Source: an uncultured Clostridia bacterium
Lineage (GTDB): Bacteria > Bacillota > Clostridia > TANB77 > CAG-508
Length of the DNA stretch: 9,430 bases
NCBI GenBank assembly: GCA_944390505.1
Contig: CALXQF010000038.1
Location: 1 to 9,430, forward strand
Direction: 5' to 3'
Shown here: one piece after another, positions 1 through 6,297 of the stretch
Layout: each line of letters starts with the position of its first letter
Numbering within the stretch: position 1 is the stretch's first letter
Notes under the pieces: generated by a model
Databases searched by the model: none
The model's input: the letters and a program-made list of their open reading frames with translations, nothing else
Told to the model about the DNA's origin: nothing
Position numbers and translations under genes: made by a program

Positions 1-537
1 AATCATTCCATAATATTCCCTATGTGCATTACTTATCTTTGTATGAGTGGCTTCGGAGTTGACTACTTCTTTATAATAGTTGTCTTTGTAGTAATATTCA
101 TTGGTGAAAAAGAACTCTTGATCTATGTTGTAATTGATTCTATGTGTTGTTATTTTCAAGCTATAATTATTTAATTCCTTTAATTCTTGTCCTGTTTGAT
201 ATGAAGTATTAATAATATAAGAAATATAAGTATATTTTATCAATAAAAAGGCAATTAGTATTAATATCATTCCTATCAAAGTAAATACAGCTATTTTAGA
301 TAATAATTTTTTCCTGCGATAAATCTTTAAATGATTTATTTCTATTTCCTGCTCTTTATGAGATTTTTCATTTTCTATGATATTATCTCTTTTCATTGTT
401 TCTAATATTTCTCTACATTTGTTACAACTATTAATATGATTATCAACATATTCTTTACTATCTTGGCTTAATAAGTTTTCAATATAGTTTGGTAGTAAGT
501 CTTGAATAACATTACATTGATTAATTTTTTCATTCAT
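1..537 (-). CDS. Anti-sigma factor, zf-HC2 (ZAS) type, partial
   Basis: The first 179 residues of a membrane-bound anti-sigma factor that continues past the left edge. The N-terminus carries a zinc anti-sigma signature: Cys8, then HINSCNKC at 34-41, giving HxxxCxxC. A basic stretch (YRRKK, 73-77) precedes one membrane segment at about 81-101, so the zinc domain should be cytoplasmic and the remainder extracytoplasmic. The ATG at 537 lies inside the last codons of the upstream sigma gene (8-nt overlap) and is preceded by AAAGGAGG at 550-557 with a 12-nt gap. This arrangement indicates translational coupling and a cognate sigma/anti-sigma pair. By family knowledge such proteins hold the sigma factor inactive at the membrane until a cell-envelope signal arrives; the signal is not readable here. 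The outer part (103-179) is Tyr/Asn-rich and I do not recognise its fold. Confidence is high for the class. Confidence 0.85.
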   Translation of the reverse strand, partial: MNEKINQCNVIQDLLPNYIENLLSQDSKEYVDNHINSCNKCREILETMKRDNIIENEKSHKEQEIEINHLKIYRRKKLLSKIAVFTLIGMILILIAFLLIKYTYISYIINTSYQTGQELKELNNYSLKITTHRINYNIDQEFFFTNEYYYKDNYYKEVVNSEATHTKISNAHREYYGMI

Positions 538-1015
538 CTTTTAAATATACCTCCTTTAATTTTATTTTGCCTCTATAAAAAGTAGTTCTAGTCCACCCTT
601 CACTTTTTCCTATTATTTCTCCTATTTCCTTAAAAGAAAGGTTTCCTTTTATTCTCAAATAAAATACTTCTCTTGTACACTCATCTAATTTGTGTATCTC
701 TTTGTATAACCTTAATTTTTCGTCTTTTTCATTCATATCGTCTAAAATGGTATCATCTAATAGCAATTTATCTATAATGTTATCAAATGGTATTGTTTTT
801 ATTTTATTAGATCTTGTCAGATAATCTTTCCATTTATTCTTTGCAATTTGACATAACCATACACTAATTTTACATTCGCCATTAAAATTTTTTAAATTTT
901 TAATGGCTACACAAAAAGTATCTTGCATTAATTCTTCTGATATTTCAGCATTATTAGTTAGTTTATATAAATAATGATAGATAAGAGTAGAATACTTTTT
1001 ATATAATTCTTCCAT
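530..1015 (-). CDS. ECF-type sigma-70 family RNA polymerase sigma factor
   Basis: A 161-residue ECF sigma factor, the normal length for this group, with only regions 2 and 4. Region 2 spans about 5-70 (core binding and -10 recognition; EELMQDTFCVAIKNL is typical of region 2.2). An acidic linker runs about 77-104. Region 4 spans about 105-155, with the helix-turn-helix LSFKEIGEIIGKSEGWTRT binding the -35 element. The ATG at 1015 has GGAAGGAG upstream with a 12-nt gap. The stop overlaps the start of the anti-sigma gene, so the two form an operon. ECF genes often regulate themselves; a TGTAAC sequence at 1066-1071 on this strand resembles an ECF -35, but no convincing -10 was found, so autoregulation is only a guess. 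Its regulon is unknown. Confidence 0.9.
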   Translation of the reverse strand: MEELYKKYSTLIYHYLYKLTNNAEISEELMQDTFCVAIKNLKNFNGECKISVWLCQIAKNKWKDYLTRSNKIKTIPFDNIIDKLLLDDTILDDMNEKDEKLRLYKEIHKLDECTREVFYLRIKGNLSFKEIGEIIGKSEGWTRTTFYRGKIKLKEVYLKDE

Positions 1016-1134
1016 GTTGCTTTTAAACTCCTTCCTACCTATTAAGTCTTAATTATGATTAATTTGTTACAAAAAAGTACAAGATTTTTTAAAAAAGTTT
1101 ATTTTTAGTTATCATGTTTTTTCTTTAAATTTTA

Positions 1135-1143
1135 TGGTAAAAT
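1135..1143 (+). promoter_or_regulatory. Extended -10 promoter for the small XRE gene
   Basis: TGGTAAAAT is an extended -10 element located 31 nt before the TTG start of the XRE gene. No good -35 is seen 17 nt upstream (TGTTTT), which is tolerated with an extended -10. Confidence 0.35.
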
Positions 1144-1173
1144 AAAAAAAATGAAACATAAAGAGGGATTATT

Positions 1174-1413
1174 TTGAAAAAATATGAGAATAAAAGCAAT
1201 GTTGTTAGTAATTTAATAAAATCATATAGAGAAAAAGCAAAACTATCTAAAAGCGAGGTATCCAAAAGGTTGCAATTTCATGCAGTCTATATTGATAGAA
1301 CCGAGTTAAAAAGAATAGAAGCTAATGAAATGATTGTTAAAGATTTTGAATTAATTGCTTTGTGTAAAGTGCTGAATATTGATTATAATGAACTAAAAAA
1401 GCAAATATATTAG
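1174..1413 (+). CDS. Small XRE-family helix-turn-helix regulator
   Basis: A 79-residue protein consisting of little more than one Cro/C1-type DNA-binding domain: VVSNLIKSYREKAKLSKSEVSKRL (10-33) forms the first helices, and IDRTELKRIEANE followed by DFELIALCKVLNIDYNEL matches a clostridial subfamily with the IDRTxLxRIE signature. It starts at TTG (1174) with AAGAGGG at 1161-1167 and a 6-nt gap; an ATG at 1151 is out of frame and closes after eight codons. It is divergent from the ECF sigma gene across 158 bp, so it could bind between the two, but no operator was identified. There is no effector domain, so it probably acts as a simple dimeric repressor. The target is unknown. Confidence 0.8.
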   Translation: MKKYENKSNVVSNLIKSYREKAKLSKSEVSKRLQFHAVYIDRTELKRIEANEMIVKDFELIALCKVLNIDYNELKKQIY

Positions 1414-1464
1414 AATGAACAAGAGATGTAATCTATCTTATCAAAACTAGCTATACTTTAAACA

Positions 1465-1533
1465 TTAGAATGCAAGACTTTTGTAATTTCCTATTAATTT
1501 TTTTGTGCATTGGTACAAATTAAATCCAAACAT
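1465..1533 (-). CDS. Possible 22-codon ORF after the HEPN-MNT pair (uncertain)
   Basis: An ATG at 1533 is preceded by a perfect AAAGGAGG (1543-1550) with a 9-nt gap and opens 22 codons (starting MFGFNLYQCTKK) before TAA at 1465. The ribosome binding site is unusually good for this window, but it lies in the arm of the hairpin that probably terminates the MNT gene. The peptide has no recognisable motif and is not clearly hydrophobic enough for a type I toxin. It could be a real microprotein, the front of a decayed gene, or chance. Confidence 0.25.
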   Translation of the reverse strand: MFGFNLYQCTKKLIGNYKSLAF

Positions 1534-1535
1534 AA

Positions 1536-1568
1536 AAAATGTCCTCCTTTCCATAAAGAGAACATTTT
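1536..1568. terminator. Imperfect hairpin terminator, possibly bidirectional
   Basis: Arms AAAATGT and ACATTTT extend inward through CTC/GAG-type and CTTT/AAAG pairs, with one bulged C, one mismatch and a CCAT loop. On the minus strand, 21 nt past the MNT stop, the stem runs into six T residues. On the plus strand it runs into ATTTTTATAT and could also end the XRE transcript 120 nt upstream. The minus-strand 3' arm contains an AAAGGAGG. Confidence 0.55.
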
Positions 1569-1588
1569 ATTTTTATATAAAAAATACG

Positions 1589-1909
1589 TTATGCTACTTG
1601 TATTCCAGTATCAATTATTTCTTTAATAAAATAATCAGACACTTCATCAAAATCTTTCTTTTTTATTGGGTGTGGCTCTATTCTCGCATCTATATCCCAA
1701 GTCATTCCCATTAAAATTGCCATACAGTCATAAATATCATCAAACTCATCTGAAACAACAGCAATATCTATATCACTGTCTTCATTTGCTGTTCCTTTTG
1801 CATAAGAGCCAAATAATATAATAGCTGTAATATTATACTTCTTTTTTATTTCTTTTATAAATCTATTAATGCTATCTACTATATCTTTATTTATTGTTCT
1901 TTCAACCAT
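1589..1909 (-). CDS. MNT-type minimal nucleotidyltransferase (antitoxin-like)
   Basis: A 106-residue minimal nucleotidyltransferase of the DNA polymerase beta superfamily (COG1708-like). The metal-binding core is intact: GSYAKG starting at Gly34-Ser35, and Asp46/Asp48 in DSDIDIAV, fitting GSx10DxD. Asp72 or Asp74 in WDIDARIEPHPI is the likely third acidic residue. The first codons overlap the last 19 nt of the HEPN gene, in a different frame, so the two are co-translated. In characterised HepT-MntA (type VII) systems, MntA attaches AMP to a tyrosine of the HEPN RNase and silences it. A similar role is inferred here from family and gene order, not shown by the sequence. The catalytic residues argue for an active enzyme. 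A hairpin terminator follows at 1536-1568. Confidence 0.88.
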   Translation of the reverse strand: MVERTINKDIVDSINRFIKEIKKKYNITAIILFGSYAKGTANEDSDIDIAVVSDEFDDIYDCMAILMGMTWDIDARIEPHPIKKKDFDEVSDYFIKEIIDTGIQVA

Positions 1910-2280
1910 TTTCGCACCTCCTCTATATTGTTTACTTGCTCTAATGTATACTCATCTGTGCATTTTTGGTCAAAACTTTTTTTATAATCATCATATCTAG
2001 CAGATATATTAAAAGTATTTATAACTTGTATTTTCTCTCTTATTTCTGCTGGCACTTCTAAATTGGCTTTTTGTGAAAGCAATATTAAATTATGAATTTT
2101 AGGTGTAACAGGATTTTCTGGGTTATTTTTTGCATATAAGCCTTTTAATAATTTTTCGATTACTAAATGTCCTATAAATAAACACCATGTATTTCTCTTA
2201 CTATTATATAATACTTTCATTGTTTCATAATCATCCTCAGAACTTTCAAACCAATATTTTATTAAATCTATATTATTCAT
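1891..2280 (-). CDS. HEPN domain protein (toxin-like partner of MNT)
   Basis: A 129-residue all-helical HEPN protein of the COG2250/PF05168 type. Landmarks are YWFESSEDDYETMKVL (9-24), the core helix FIGHLVIEKLLKGLYA (35-50), PKIHNLILLSQ (60-70) and ISARYDDYKKSF (92-103). The ATG at 2280 has GTGGAG seven bases upstream. The gene is first in a two-gene operon and overlaps the MNT gene by 19 nt. HEPN proteins paired with MNT proteins are commonly RNase toxins with an Rx4-6H motif. Here the conserved Arg95 is followed by YDDYKKSF with no histidine at the expected spacing, so RNase activity is uncertain. Tyr96 or Tyr99 would be candidate sites if the partner AMPylates it. The toxin-antitoxin role is an inference from gene pairing. 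Confidence 0.85.
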   Translation of the reverse strand: MNNIDLIKYWFESSEDDYETMKVLYNSKRNTWCLFIGHLVIEKLLKGLYAKNNPENPVTPKIHNLILLSQKANLEVPAEIREKIQVINTFNISARYDDYKKSFDQKCTDEYTLEQVNNIEEVRKWLKEQ

Positions 2281-2295
2281 ATACTTTCTCCACTT

Positions 2296-2316
2296 TACTA
2301 TACTTTTTTTATAGTA
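2296..2316. repeat. Inverted repeat in the HEPN-MNT leader
   Basis: Perfect 7-bp arms TACTATA/TATAGTA separated by 7 nt. The repeat sits between the predicted transcription start (about 2315) and the HEPN ribosome binding site. It could be an operator for autoregulation or a leader hairpin, and nothing in the sequence decides between them. Confidence 0.45.
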
Positions 2317-2321
2317 TTAAG

Positions 2322-2330
2322 ATTTTATCA
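2322..2330 (-). promoter_or_regulatory. Extended -10 promoter for HEPN-MNT
   Basis: TGATAAAAT on the minus strand fits an extended -10 and is 41 nt from the HEPN start. The -35 position falls in the T-run of the tRNA-Lys terminator and has no consensus, so the promoter depends on the extended -10. Confidence 0.4.
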
Positions 2331-2337
2331 CATATTG

Positions 2338-2365
2338 TAAAAAAAATTGACCTGTTACGGTCAAT
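2338..2365 (-). terminator. Rho-independent terminator of tRNA-Lys(CTT)
   Basis: ATTGACC (2359-2365) pairs perfectly with GGTCAAT (2346-2352) around a 6-nt loop and is followed by a run of eight T residues on the minus strand, 38 nt past the CCA end of tRNA-Lys. Confidence 0.87.
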
Positions 2366-2402
2366 CTAATTGTTTTCGTCAAGTTATGGTCAATACATAT
2401 TT

Positions 2403-2478
2403 TGGTGCGTCATAGAGGAGTCGAACCTCCGACCATCAGATTAAGAGTCTGCTGCTCTACCAACTGAGCTAATGACGC
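2403..2478 (-). tRNA. tRNA-Lys (anticodon CTT)
   Basis: A 76-nt cloverleaf with the CCA end encoded. The acceptor arms GCGTCAT/ATGACGC pair in all 7 positions. The D arm is GCTC/GAGC with AGTTGGTA. The anticodon loop CTCTTAA gives CTT, reading AAG lysine codons. The T arm GGAGG-TTCGACT-CCTCT includes a G-T pair. The top pair of the anticodon stem (27-43) is G-A rather than Watson-Crick. It is a single-gene unit with its own consensus promoter and terminator, although read-through from ksgA is also possible because no terminator separates them. Confidence 0.95.
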
Positions 2479-2499
2479 ATAAGTTTCGTAACAACTATT

Positions 2500-2529
2500 A
2501 TTATAAGACGTTTTAGCCAGTTTTGTCAA
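2500..2529 (-). promoter_or_regulatory. Consensus promoter of tRNA-Lys(CTT)
   Basis: TTGACA (2524-2529) and TATAAT (2500-2505), both 6/6 to the vegetative sigma consensus, with an 18-nt spacer. The -10 lies 21 nt before the mature tRNA 5' end, leaving a short leader of about 15 nt. Confidence 0.88.
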
Positions 2530-2586
2530 GAGTTTCAGTTTTATTTCATTAACTTAATTTCATTCTGCATCATCTTAAACTTTTCG

Positions 2587-3441
2587 TTATTGATTTATAT
2601 CAAGTTCGTTAGCAATCTGTGCAAATTGTTCTATACTCAAATCTTCTCCTCTTACTGTTTCTGATAACTGCATTTTATTTAATATTTCTCTCATCTTTTC
2701 TTTTGAAATAATCCCTGCGTTTGTTAATCCATTTAGCAATGTTTTTCTTCTTTGCATAAAGCTTGCCTTTACAATTTTAAAAAATACTGTTTCATCTTTT
2801 AATTGCACTGGTGGATTTTGTCGAATATTTAATTGGATTACTTCTGAATTTACTTTTGGCTCAGGAATAAAAGATGTATTTGGCACTAACATCATTTGTT
2901 TTGGCTCACAATAATAATAAACACAATAAGTAATTGCTCCTGTATTTTTTTCTCCTGGTATAGCAGTTAATCTATCTGCTACTTCTTTTTGTACCATTAC
3001 TGTAATATTTTGCATTGGTAATTTTTCTTCTAATAATTTCATAATAATAGGTGTTGTAATATAATATGGCAAATTTGCTACGATTTTTACTGGGCACTTT
3101 TGCGTATTTTCTTTTTCTATTAAAGTTTTTAAATCTACTTTTAAAACATCTTCATTTAATAATTGAAAATTAGAATATAAAGAAAAACGTTCTTGCAAAA
3201 TTTTTACCATCTTTTTATCTAACTCAATTGCAATCACTTTACCAGCTTTTTCTACTAATTGGCTAGTTAATGTACCTAATCCTGGTCCTATTTCTATGAC
3301 AAAATCATTTTGGCTAATTTGAGCAGACTCTATTATATTTTGTATGACATTTTCGTCTATTAAAAAATTCTGCCCTAAATTTTTATTGGCACTAATTTGA
3401 TATTTTTTCATTAAAAATTTAGTCTCTTCGTAAAGGTTCAT
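2587..3441 (-). CDS. rsmA: 16S rRNA (A1518/A1519-N6) dimethyltransferase RsmA/KsgA
   Basis: A 284-residue protein, the usual length for this family. It dimethylates two adjacent adenines near the 3' end of 16S rRNA with S-adenosylmethionine during 30S subunit maturation. Visible motifs are NLGQNFLID (21-29), the SAM-binding loop EIGPGLGT (50-57), AIELD (71-75), the catalytic NLPY (123-126) and FMQRRKTLLNGL (228-239) in the C-terminal helical domain. The start at 3441 is chosen because GAAGGAG lies 7 nt upstream. An earlier in-frame ATG (3495) would add 18 charged residues, lacks a ribosome binding site and does not resemble the family N-terminus. It follows the VanW-type gene by 143 nt. The leader is very AT-rich with TATAAT-like sequences (for example near 3555) but no clear -35. 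Confidence 0.96.
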   Translation of the reverse strand: MNLYEETKFLMKKYQISANKNLGQNFLIDENVIQNIIESAQISQNDFVIEIGPGLGTLTSQLVEKAGKVIAIELDKKMVKILQERFSLYSNFQLLNEDVLKVDLKTLIEKENTQKCPVKIVANLPYYITTPIIMKLLEEKLPMQNITVMVQKEVADRLTAIPGEKNTGAITYCVYYYCEPKQMMLVPNTSFIPEPKVNSEVIQLNIRQNPPVQLKDETVFFKIVKASFMQRRKTLLNGLTNAGIISKEKMREILNKMQLSETVRGEDLSIEQFAQIANELDINQ

Positions 3442-3567
3442 TCTTATACTCCTTCTCATATTAGTTTTTATCTCTATTCTGCAATCATCCTTCATTATTT
3501 ATTATTCGTTTTATTCTCTAATATATTTTATATTAAAATACTGCCATAATTATATTCTAATATACAA

Positions 3568-3591
3568 AGAATAGCCTTTCAAGGCTATTCT
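3568..3591 (-). terminator. Hairpin terminator overlapping the VanW-protein stop codon
   Basis: Arms AGAATAGCC (3568-3576) and GGCTATTCT (3583-3591) pair perfectly over 9 bp with a 6-nt loop. The upstream arm on the minus strand contains the TAG stop (3585-3587) of the VanW-type gene. The tail is only TTTGTATATT, so termination may be incomplete and allow read-through into ksgA. Confidence 0.6.
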
Positions 3592-5444
3592 CCGGAATTT
3601 GTATTTGCTACTTGTTTGGTTCCTCTTCTTACAATTTTTTCTCTTGCACTATATGTGTCTTTAGAAAGTAATGTTTGAGATACTACTTTTCCATTTAATT
3701 TTAAAATTCTATATCCTTCACTTCTACAGCCATTTACTCCAGTTTGTTCTACAACTTCTTTTCCCTTTTCTAAGCTAGAATCGTTTTCATAACTTGTCGT
3801 ATAGTTAATATAAGAAGTTACTTTTGATTGAATAATTACTTCATATTCGGTTTCTTCTTTAATACCATACATACTAATTTTGCAAACTCCATTTTGTGAA
3901 GAAGCTACAATTTTAATTGGATAACTTCTTGTATTTTTAAAGATGAAATCTAAACTTCCATAATAAACTGTTGCATCTCTACTTGCTGCTACGTATCCAG
4001 TTAAAAATAAATGATTGCTTCTTTCTACGATTTCCAAATTAGCTAATAAGGCAGTATTATATAATGTAGACGATACTTGGCAAACTCCTCCACCAATATC
4101 TGGTACTACTTTACCTCCAATATAAGCTGTTCCTTCTTTATATCCTGCTTCTACGGTTCTTTTTCCTACCACAGTATTAAAAGAAAAATTTTCTCCTGGC
4201 ATTACTACTGTTCCATTGATTTTTTCAGTAGCAAGTTCAATATTGGTACTTCTGTTATAATTACTGGCATCATAAATTGTTGAAAATGTAGCTAGTTGAT
4301 CTGGGAAAGCTTCTTCTCCTAAATCTTCAAGCTTTTTTTCTGGTTCTGTAATTTTAAGTGGAATGGTATATTCTTCTTTGTCTTCCTTAATTAACTCTTC
4401 CGCTTCTTCCATTGATATTCCAAAATCCACACCATTTACATGTGTATGCACTGTTGTTGGATTTTTTTCTACATAGGCATCTTGTGGTTCTTTATAAATT
4501 TCATTACGAATCTTTTGCAAGTCAATTGGATCTGGCTCTTTATATTCTACCGGAATTTCTACTACTTGGTAGTTTACATGAATATTACTAATTTGATCAT
4601 GAATTTTATTTTTTAATTCATCTTCTTTTATAATATATCCTGCTGTTCCTCTTACAATAATTAATTCTTCATCTTCTACATAATAACTATTTTCTACTAC
4701 TCTATCCTTCATTTTTGAACTAATGTCTTTGATTGTACTATTTAATAATTCTTCGTCTAAATATAATGTTGGTTGAATATCTTTTTTGGCTATTTTGGTC
4801 CATAATATTGCATAGTTATTTGTAATGATATTTCCATCTCTACCTATATTATAAGCTTCTGCAATTGCTGCATCTACATCAAAAGTTGCATTAAAGGTAT
4901 TTGCTGTAACACTAGTTTCTTCTTCTCCTCTTTTTAAAATTAATGTATTATTTTCATCACTAAATCGTTCTTGAATAGCAGTATTAATCTGATTAGTAGC
5001 TTCCTCTACTGTTAAATTACTTACATCAATTCCTAAAACAGAGATTCCTTCTATAATTTTGTTATTATTCATATTAAGTAAGGCAAAAATAATAGAGAAA
5101 AGCATAGTAATAAATATGATCACAGCTATTGTTATAATAATAGGCAATGCCTTTTTAGATTTTTTACTTGATTGAGGTGGTTCTTTCGTTTTTATATCTT
5201 GCTCTTCCACTTTTTCTTCTGGTTTTTGTTGTTCTGTCTGAGAAGAAGTATCTTGCTTTTTTCCATCAGATATAGTATCTTCTTTCTTAGTCTTTGAAGC
5301 AGTATTTAACTCATTTTCTTTTGTTTTTTCCTCGTTAGAAGAAAGTGTTGTATTTTCTTCTTGTACAGCACTATTGAAGTTATCCTTTTGGTTCACTTCT
5401 TCTTCTTTGTTCATTTCATTTGGTTCTTTATTTTGTTCTTTCAT
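3585..5444 (-). CDS. Membrane-anchored PG_binding_4/VanW/G5 cell-wall protein (YoaR-like)
   Basis: A 619-residue protein. Residues 1-98 are a hydrophilic tail rich in Lys, Glu, Gln, Asn and Thr. KKSKK and one membrane segment (about 99-124) place the tail inside and the rest outside the cell. Two PG_binding_4-like regions follow (about 131-250 and 260-365). A VanW domain spans about 385-515 with GENFSFNTVVGKRT, the hallmark GGGVCQVSSTLYN (451-463, Cys455) and DATVYYG. A G5-type domain ends in YSAREKIVRRGTK (598-610). The domain order matches B. subtilis YoaR-like proteins, which are thought to act at peptidoglycan; the biochemical role is not established. The start at 5444 has GAGGGG six bases upstream. 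A start 17 codons earlier lacks a ribosome binding site and would lie at or before the predicted transcript start. It is not evidence of vancomycin resistance, since no other van genes are present. Confidence 0.9.
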   Translation of the reverse strand: MKEQNKEPNEMNKEEEVNQKDNFNSAVQEENTTLSSNEEKTKENELNTASKTKKEDTISDGKKQDTSSQTEQQKPEEKVEEQDIKTKEPPQSSKKSKKALPIIITIAVIIFITMLFSIIFALLNMNNNKIIEGISVLGIDVSNLTVEEATNQINTAIQERFSDENNTLILKRGEEETSVTANTFNATFDVDAAIAEAYNIGRDGNIITNNYAILWTKIAKKDIQPTLYLDEELLNSTIKDISSKMKDRVVENSYYVEDEELIIVRGTAGYIIKEDELKNKIHDQISNIHVNYQVVEIPVEYKEPDPIDLQKIRNEIYKEPQDAYVEKNPTTVHTHVNGVDFGISMEEAEELIKEDKEEYTIPLKITEPEKKLEDLGEEAFPDQLATFSTIYDASNYNRSTNIELATEKINGTVVMPGENFSFNTVVGKRTVEAGYKEGTAYIGGKVVPDIGGGVCQVSSTLYNTALLANLEIVERSNHLFLTGYVAASRDATVYYGSLDFIFKNTRSYPIKIVASSQNGVCKISMYGIKEETEYEVIIQSKVTSYINYTTSYENDSSLEKGKEVVEQTGVNGCRSEGYRILKLNGKVVSQTLLSKDTYSAREKIVRRGTKQVANTNSGE

Positions 5445-5485
5445 ACTCTTCCCCTCAACATTAATATATACTTTTGTATAAAATA

Positions 5486-5514
5486 ATATTACCATATATT
5501 GTGTCGTTTTACAA
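5486..5514 (-). promoter_or_regulatory. Promoter of the VanW-type gene
   Basis: -35 TTGTAA (5509-5514), 17-nt spacer ending in TGG, and -10 TAATAT (5486-5491), giving an extended -10 promoter. The predicted start (about 5480) leaves a 35-nt leader before the ATG at 5444. Confidence 0.5.
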
Positions 5515-5556
5515 TAAAAAAAATTTGATATTTTGTCATTTTTTATAATTTTATAC

Positions 5557-5585
5557 TAGACAAGTTTTACTTTTTTTAATATAAT
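5557..5585 (+). promoter_or_regulatory. Promoter of the XRE-S24 regulator
   Basis: -35 TAGACA (5557-5562, 5/6), 17-nt spacer, -10 TATAAT (5580-5585, 6/6). The predicted transcription start is about 5592, which lies downstream of an ATG at 5586 and therefore excludes that ATG as the start of the regulator. Confidence 0.82.
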
Positions 5586-5618
5586 ATGAGTAGAAAATTT
5601 TGGAAAAGGAGTATTACT

Positions 5619-6209
5619 ATGTTAGGCGAAATGATTGCATTTATTCGTAAGGATAAAAATTTAACAAAAGCTGGAATTGCTAGAGGTACCAATATTAATA
5701 CTGGGCATTTAACTCATATTGAAAAAGGTGAAAGAAATCCTAGCCACAAAGTATTGAAAACAATGTGCAAAACAATGGGTATCCCTTATCGTCCTTTAAT
5801 GTATACTTATGATAAGGAATTAACAGAAGAACATTTATCTTATAAAGTGGTTTCTCATATTCCTTATGATAAAATTCCAACATTTGATGCATTAGGTTCT
5901 TTAATTGATTGTCCCGCAAGTTATCCAGGAGCATCTATCGCAGTAAAAATTAATGATACTTCTATGGAACCAAAATTAAAAAAAGATTCTTATGCTTATA
6001 TTGAATTCAACACACCTTTAGATAATAGAGATATTGGTTTATTTTCATACCAAGGTCAACTTTTAATTCGTAGATTTATTATTCGTAAAGATGGAGTTGT
6101 ATTAAGAGCAGAAGACAAAGAGATTAAAGATATTTGTTTAGATCCAAAAGAAAACTTTTACATTGTTGGTAAAGTATTAGGAACTAACTTGGATTTAGAA
6201 GAAAAATAA
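5619..6209 (+). CDS. XRE-family regulator with LexA/S24-like C-terminal domain
   Basis: A 196-residue transcription regulator. Residues 1-60 form a Cro/C1-type helix-turn-helix (AGIARGTNINTGHLTHIEKGERNPS is the recognition region). Residues about 78-188 form a peptidase S24-like domain: NDTSMEP places the nucleophile-like Ser115, followed by the strands LDNRDIGLF and the closing YIVGKVLG. At the position where LexA and CI have the catalytic lysine (vKr), the sequence reads LLIRRF (148-153), with arginine. No Ala-Gly cleavage site is obvious upstream. Self-cleavage is therefore doubtful, and the domain may serve for dimerisation or ligand sensing. The start at 5619 has AAAAGGAG seven bases upstream and fits the promoter. 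Its target is not identified; the neighbouring CBM gene has its own promoter. Confidence 0.88.
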   Translation: MLGEMIAFIRKDKNLTKAGIARGTNINTGHLTHIEKGERNPSHKVLKTMCKTMGIPYRPLMYTYDKELTEEHLSYKVVSHIPYDKIPTFDALGSLIDCPASYPGASIAVKINDTSMEPKLKKDSYAYIEFNTPLDNRDIGLFSYQGQLLIRRFIIRKDGVVLRAEDKEIKDICLDPKENFYIVGKVLGTNLDLEEK

Positions 6210-6226
6210 TTTTTTGTCAGAAATAC

Positions 6227-6255
6227 TTGAATTATATATTTTTTAATATTATAAT
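6227..6255 (+). promoter_or_regulatory. Promoter of the CBM protein gene
   Basis: -35 TTGAAT (6227-6232), 17-nt spacer, -10 TATAAT (6250-6255). The predicted start is about 6262, 36 nt before the ATG. No terminator for the preceding regulator gene was seen, so co-transcription is also possible. Confidence 0.75.
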
Positions 6256-6297
6256 ATCAAAATAGATAAACAAGAGATAAATAAGGAGAAATTTTAA

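Noticed and set aside
1505..1714. Plus-strand open frame of 69 codons
   Set aside because: It lies opposite the MNT gene and terminator, has no ribosome binding site, and its translation is low-complexity Tyr/Phe/Ile typical of an antisense frame in AT-rich DNA.
2187..2369. Plus-strand open frame of 60 codons
   Set aside because: It is antisense to the HEPN gene and runs through its promoter and the tRNA terminator; no ribosome binding site.
3442..3495. N-terminal extension of KsgA from an ATG at 3495
   Set aside because: No ribosome binding site, not family-like, and the internal ATG at 3441 has an ideal GAAGGAG.
4077..4283. Plus-strand open frame of 68 codons
   Set aside because: It lies wholly opposite the conserved VanW domain, which explains the sequence.
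5586..5618. N-terminal extension of the S24 regulator from an ATG at 5586
   Set aside because: The ATG lies upstream of the transcription start predicted from the consensus promoter, and the ATG at 5619 has an ideal ribosome binding site.
5740..5934. Minus-strand open frame of 64 codons
   Set aside because: It lies wholly opposite the XRE-S24 regulator, with no ribosome binding site and no family resemblance.
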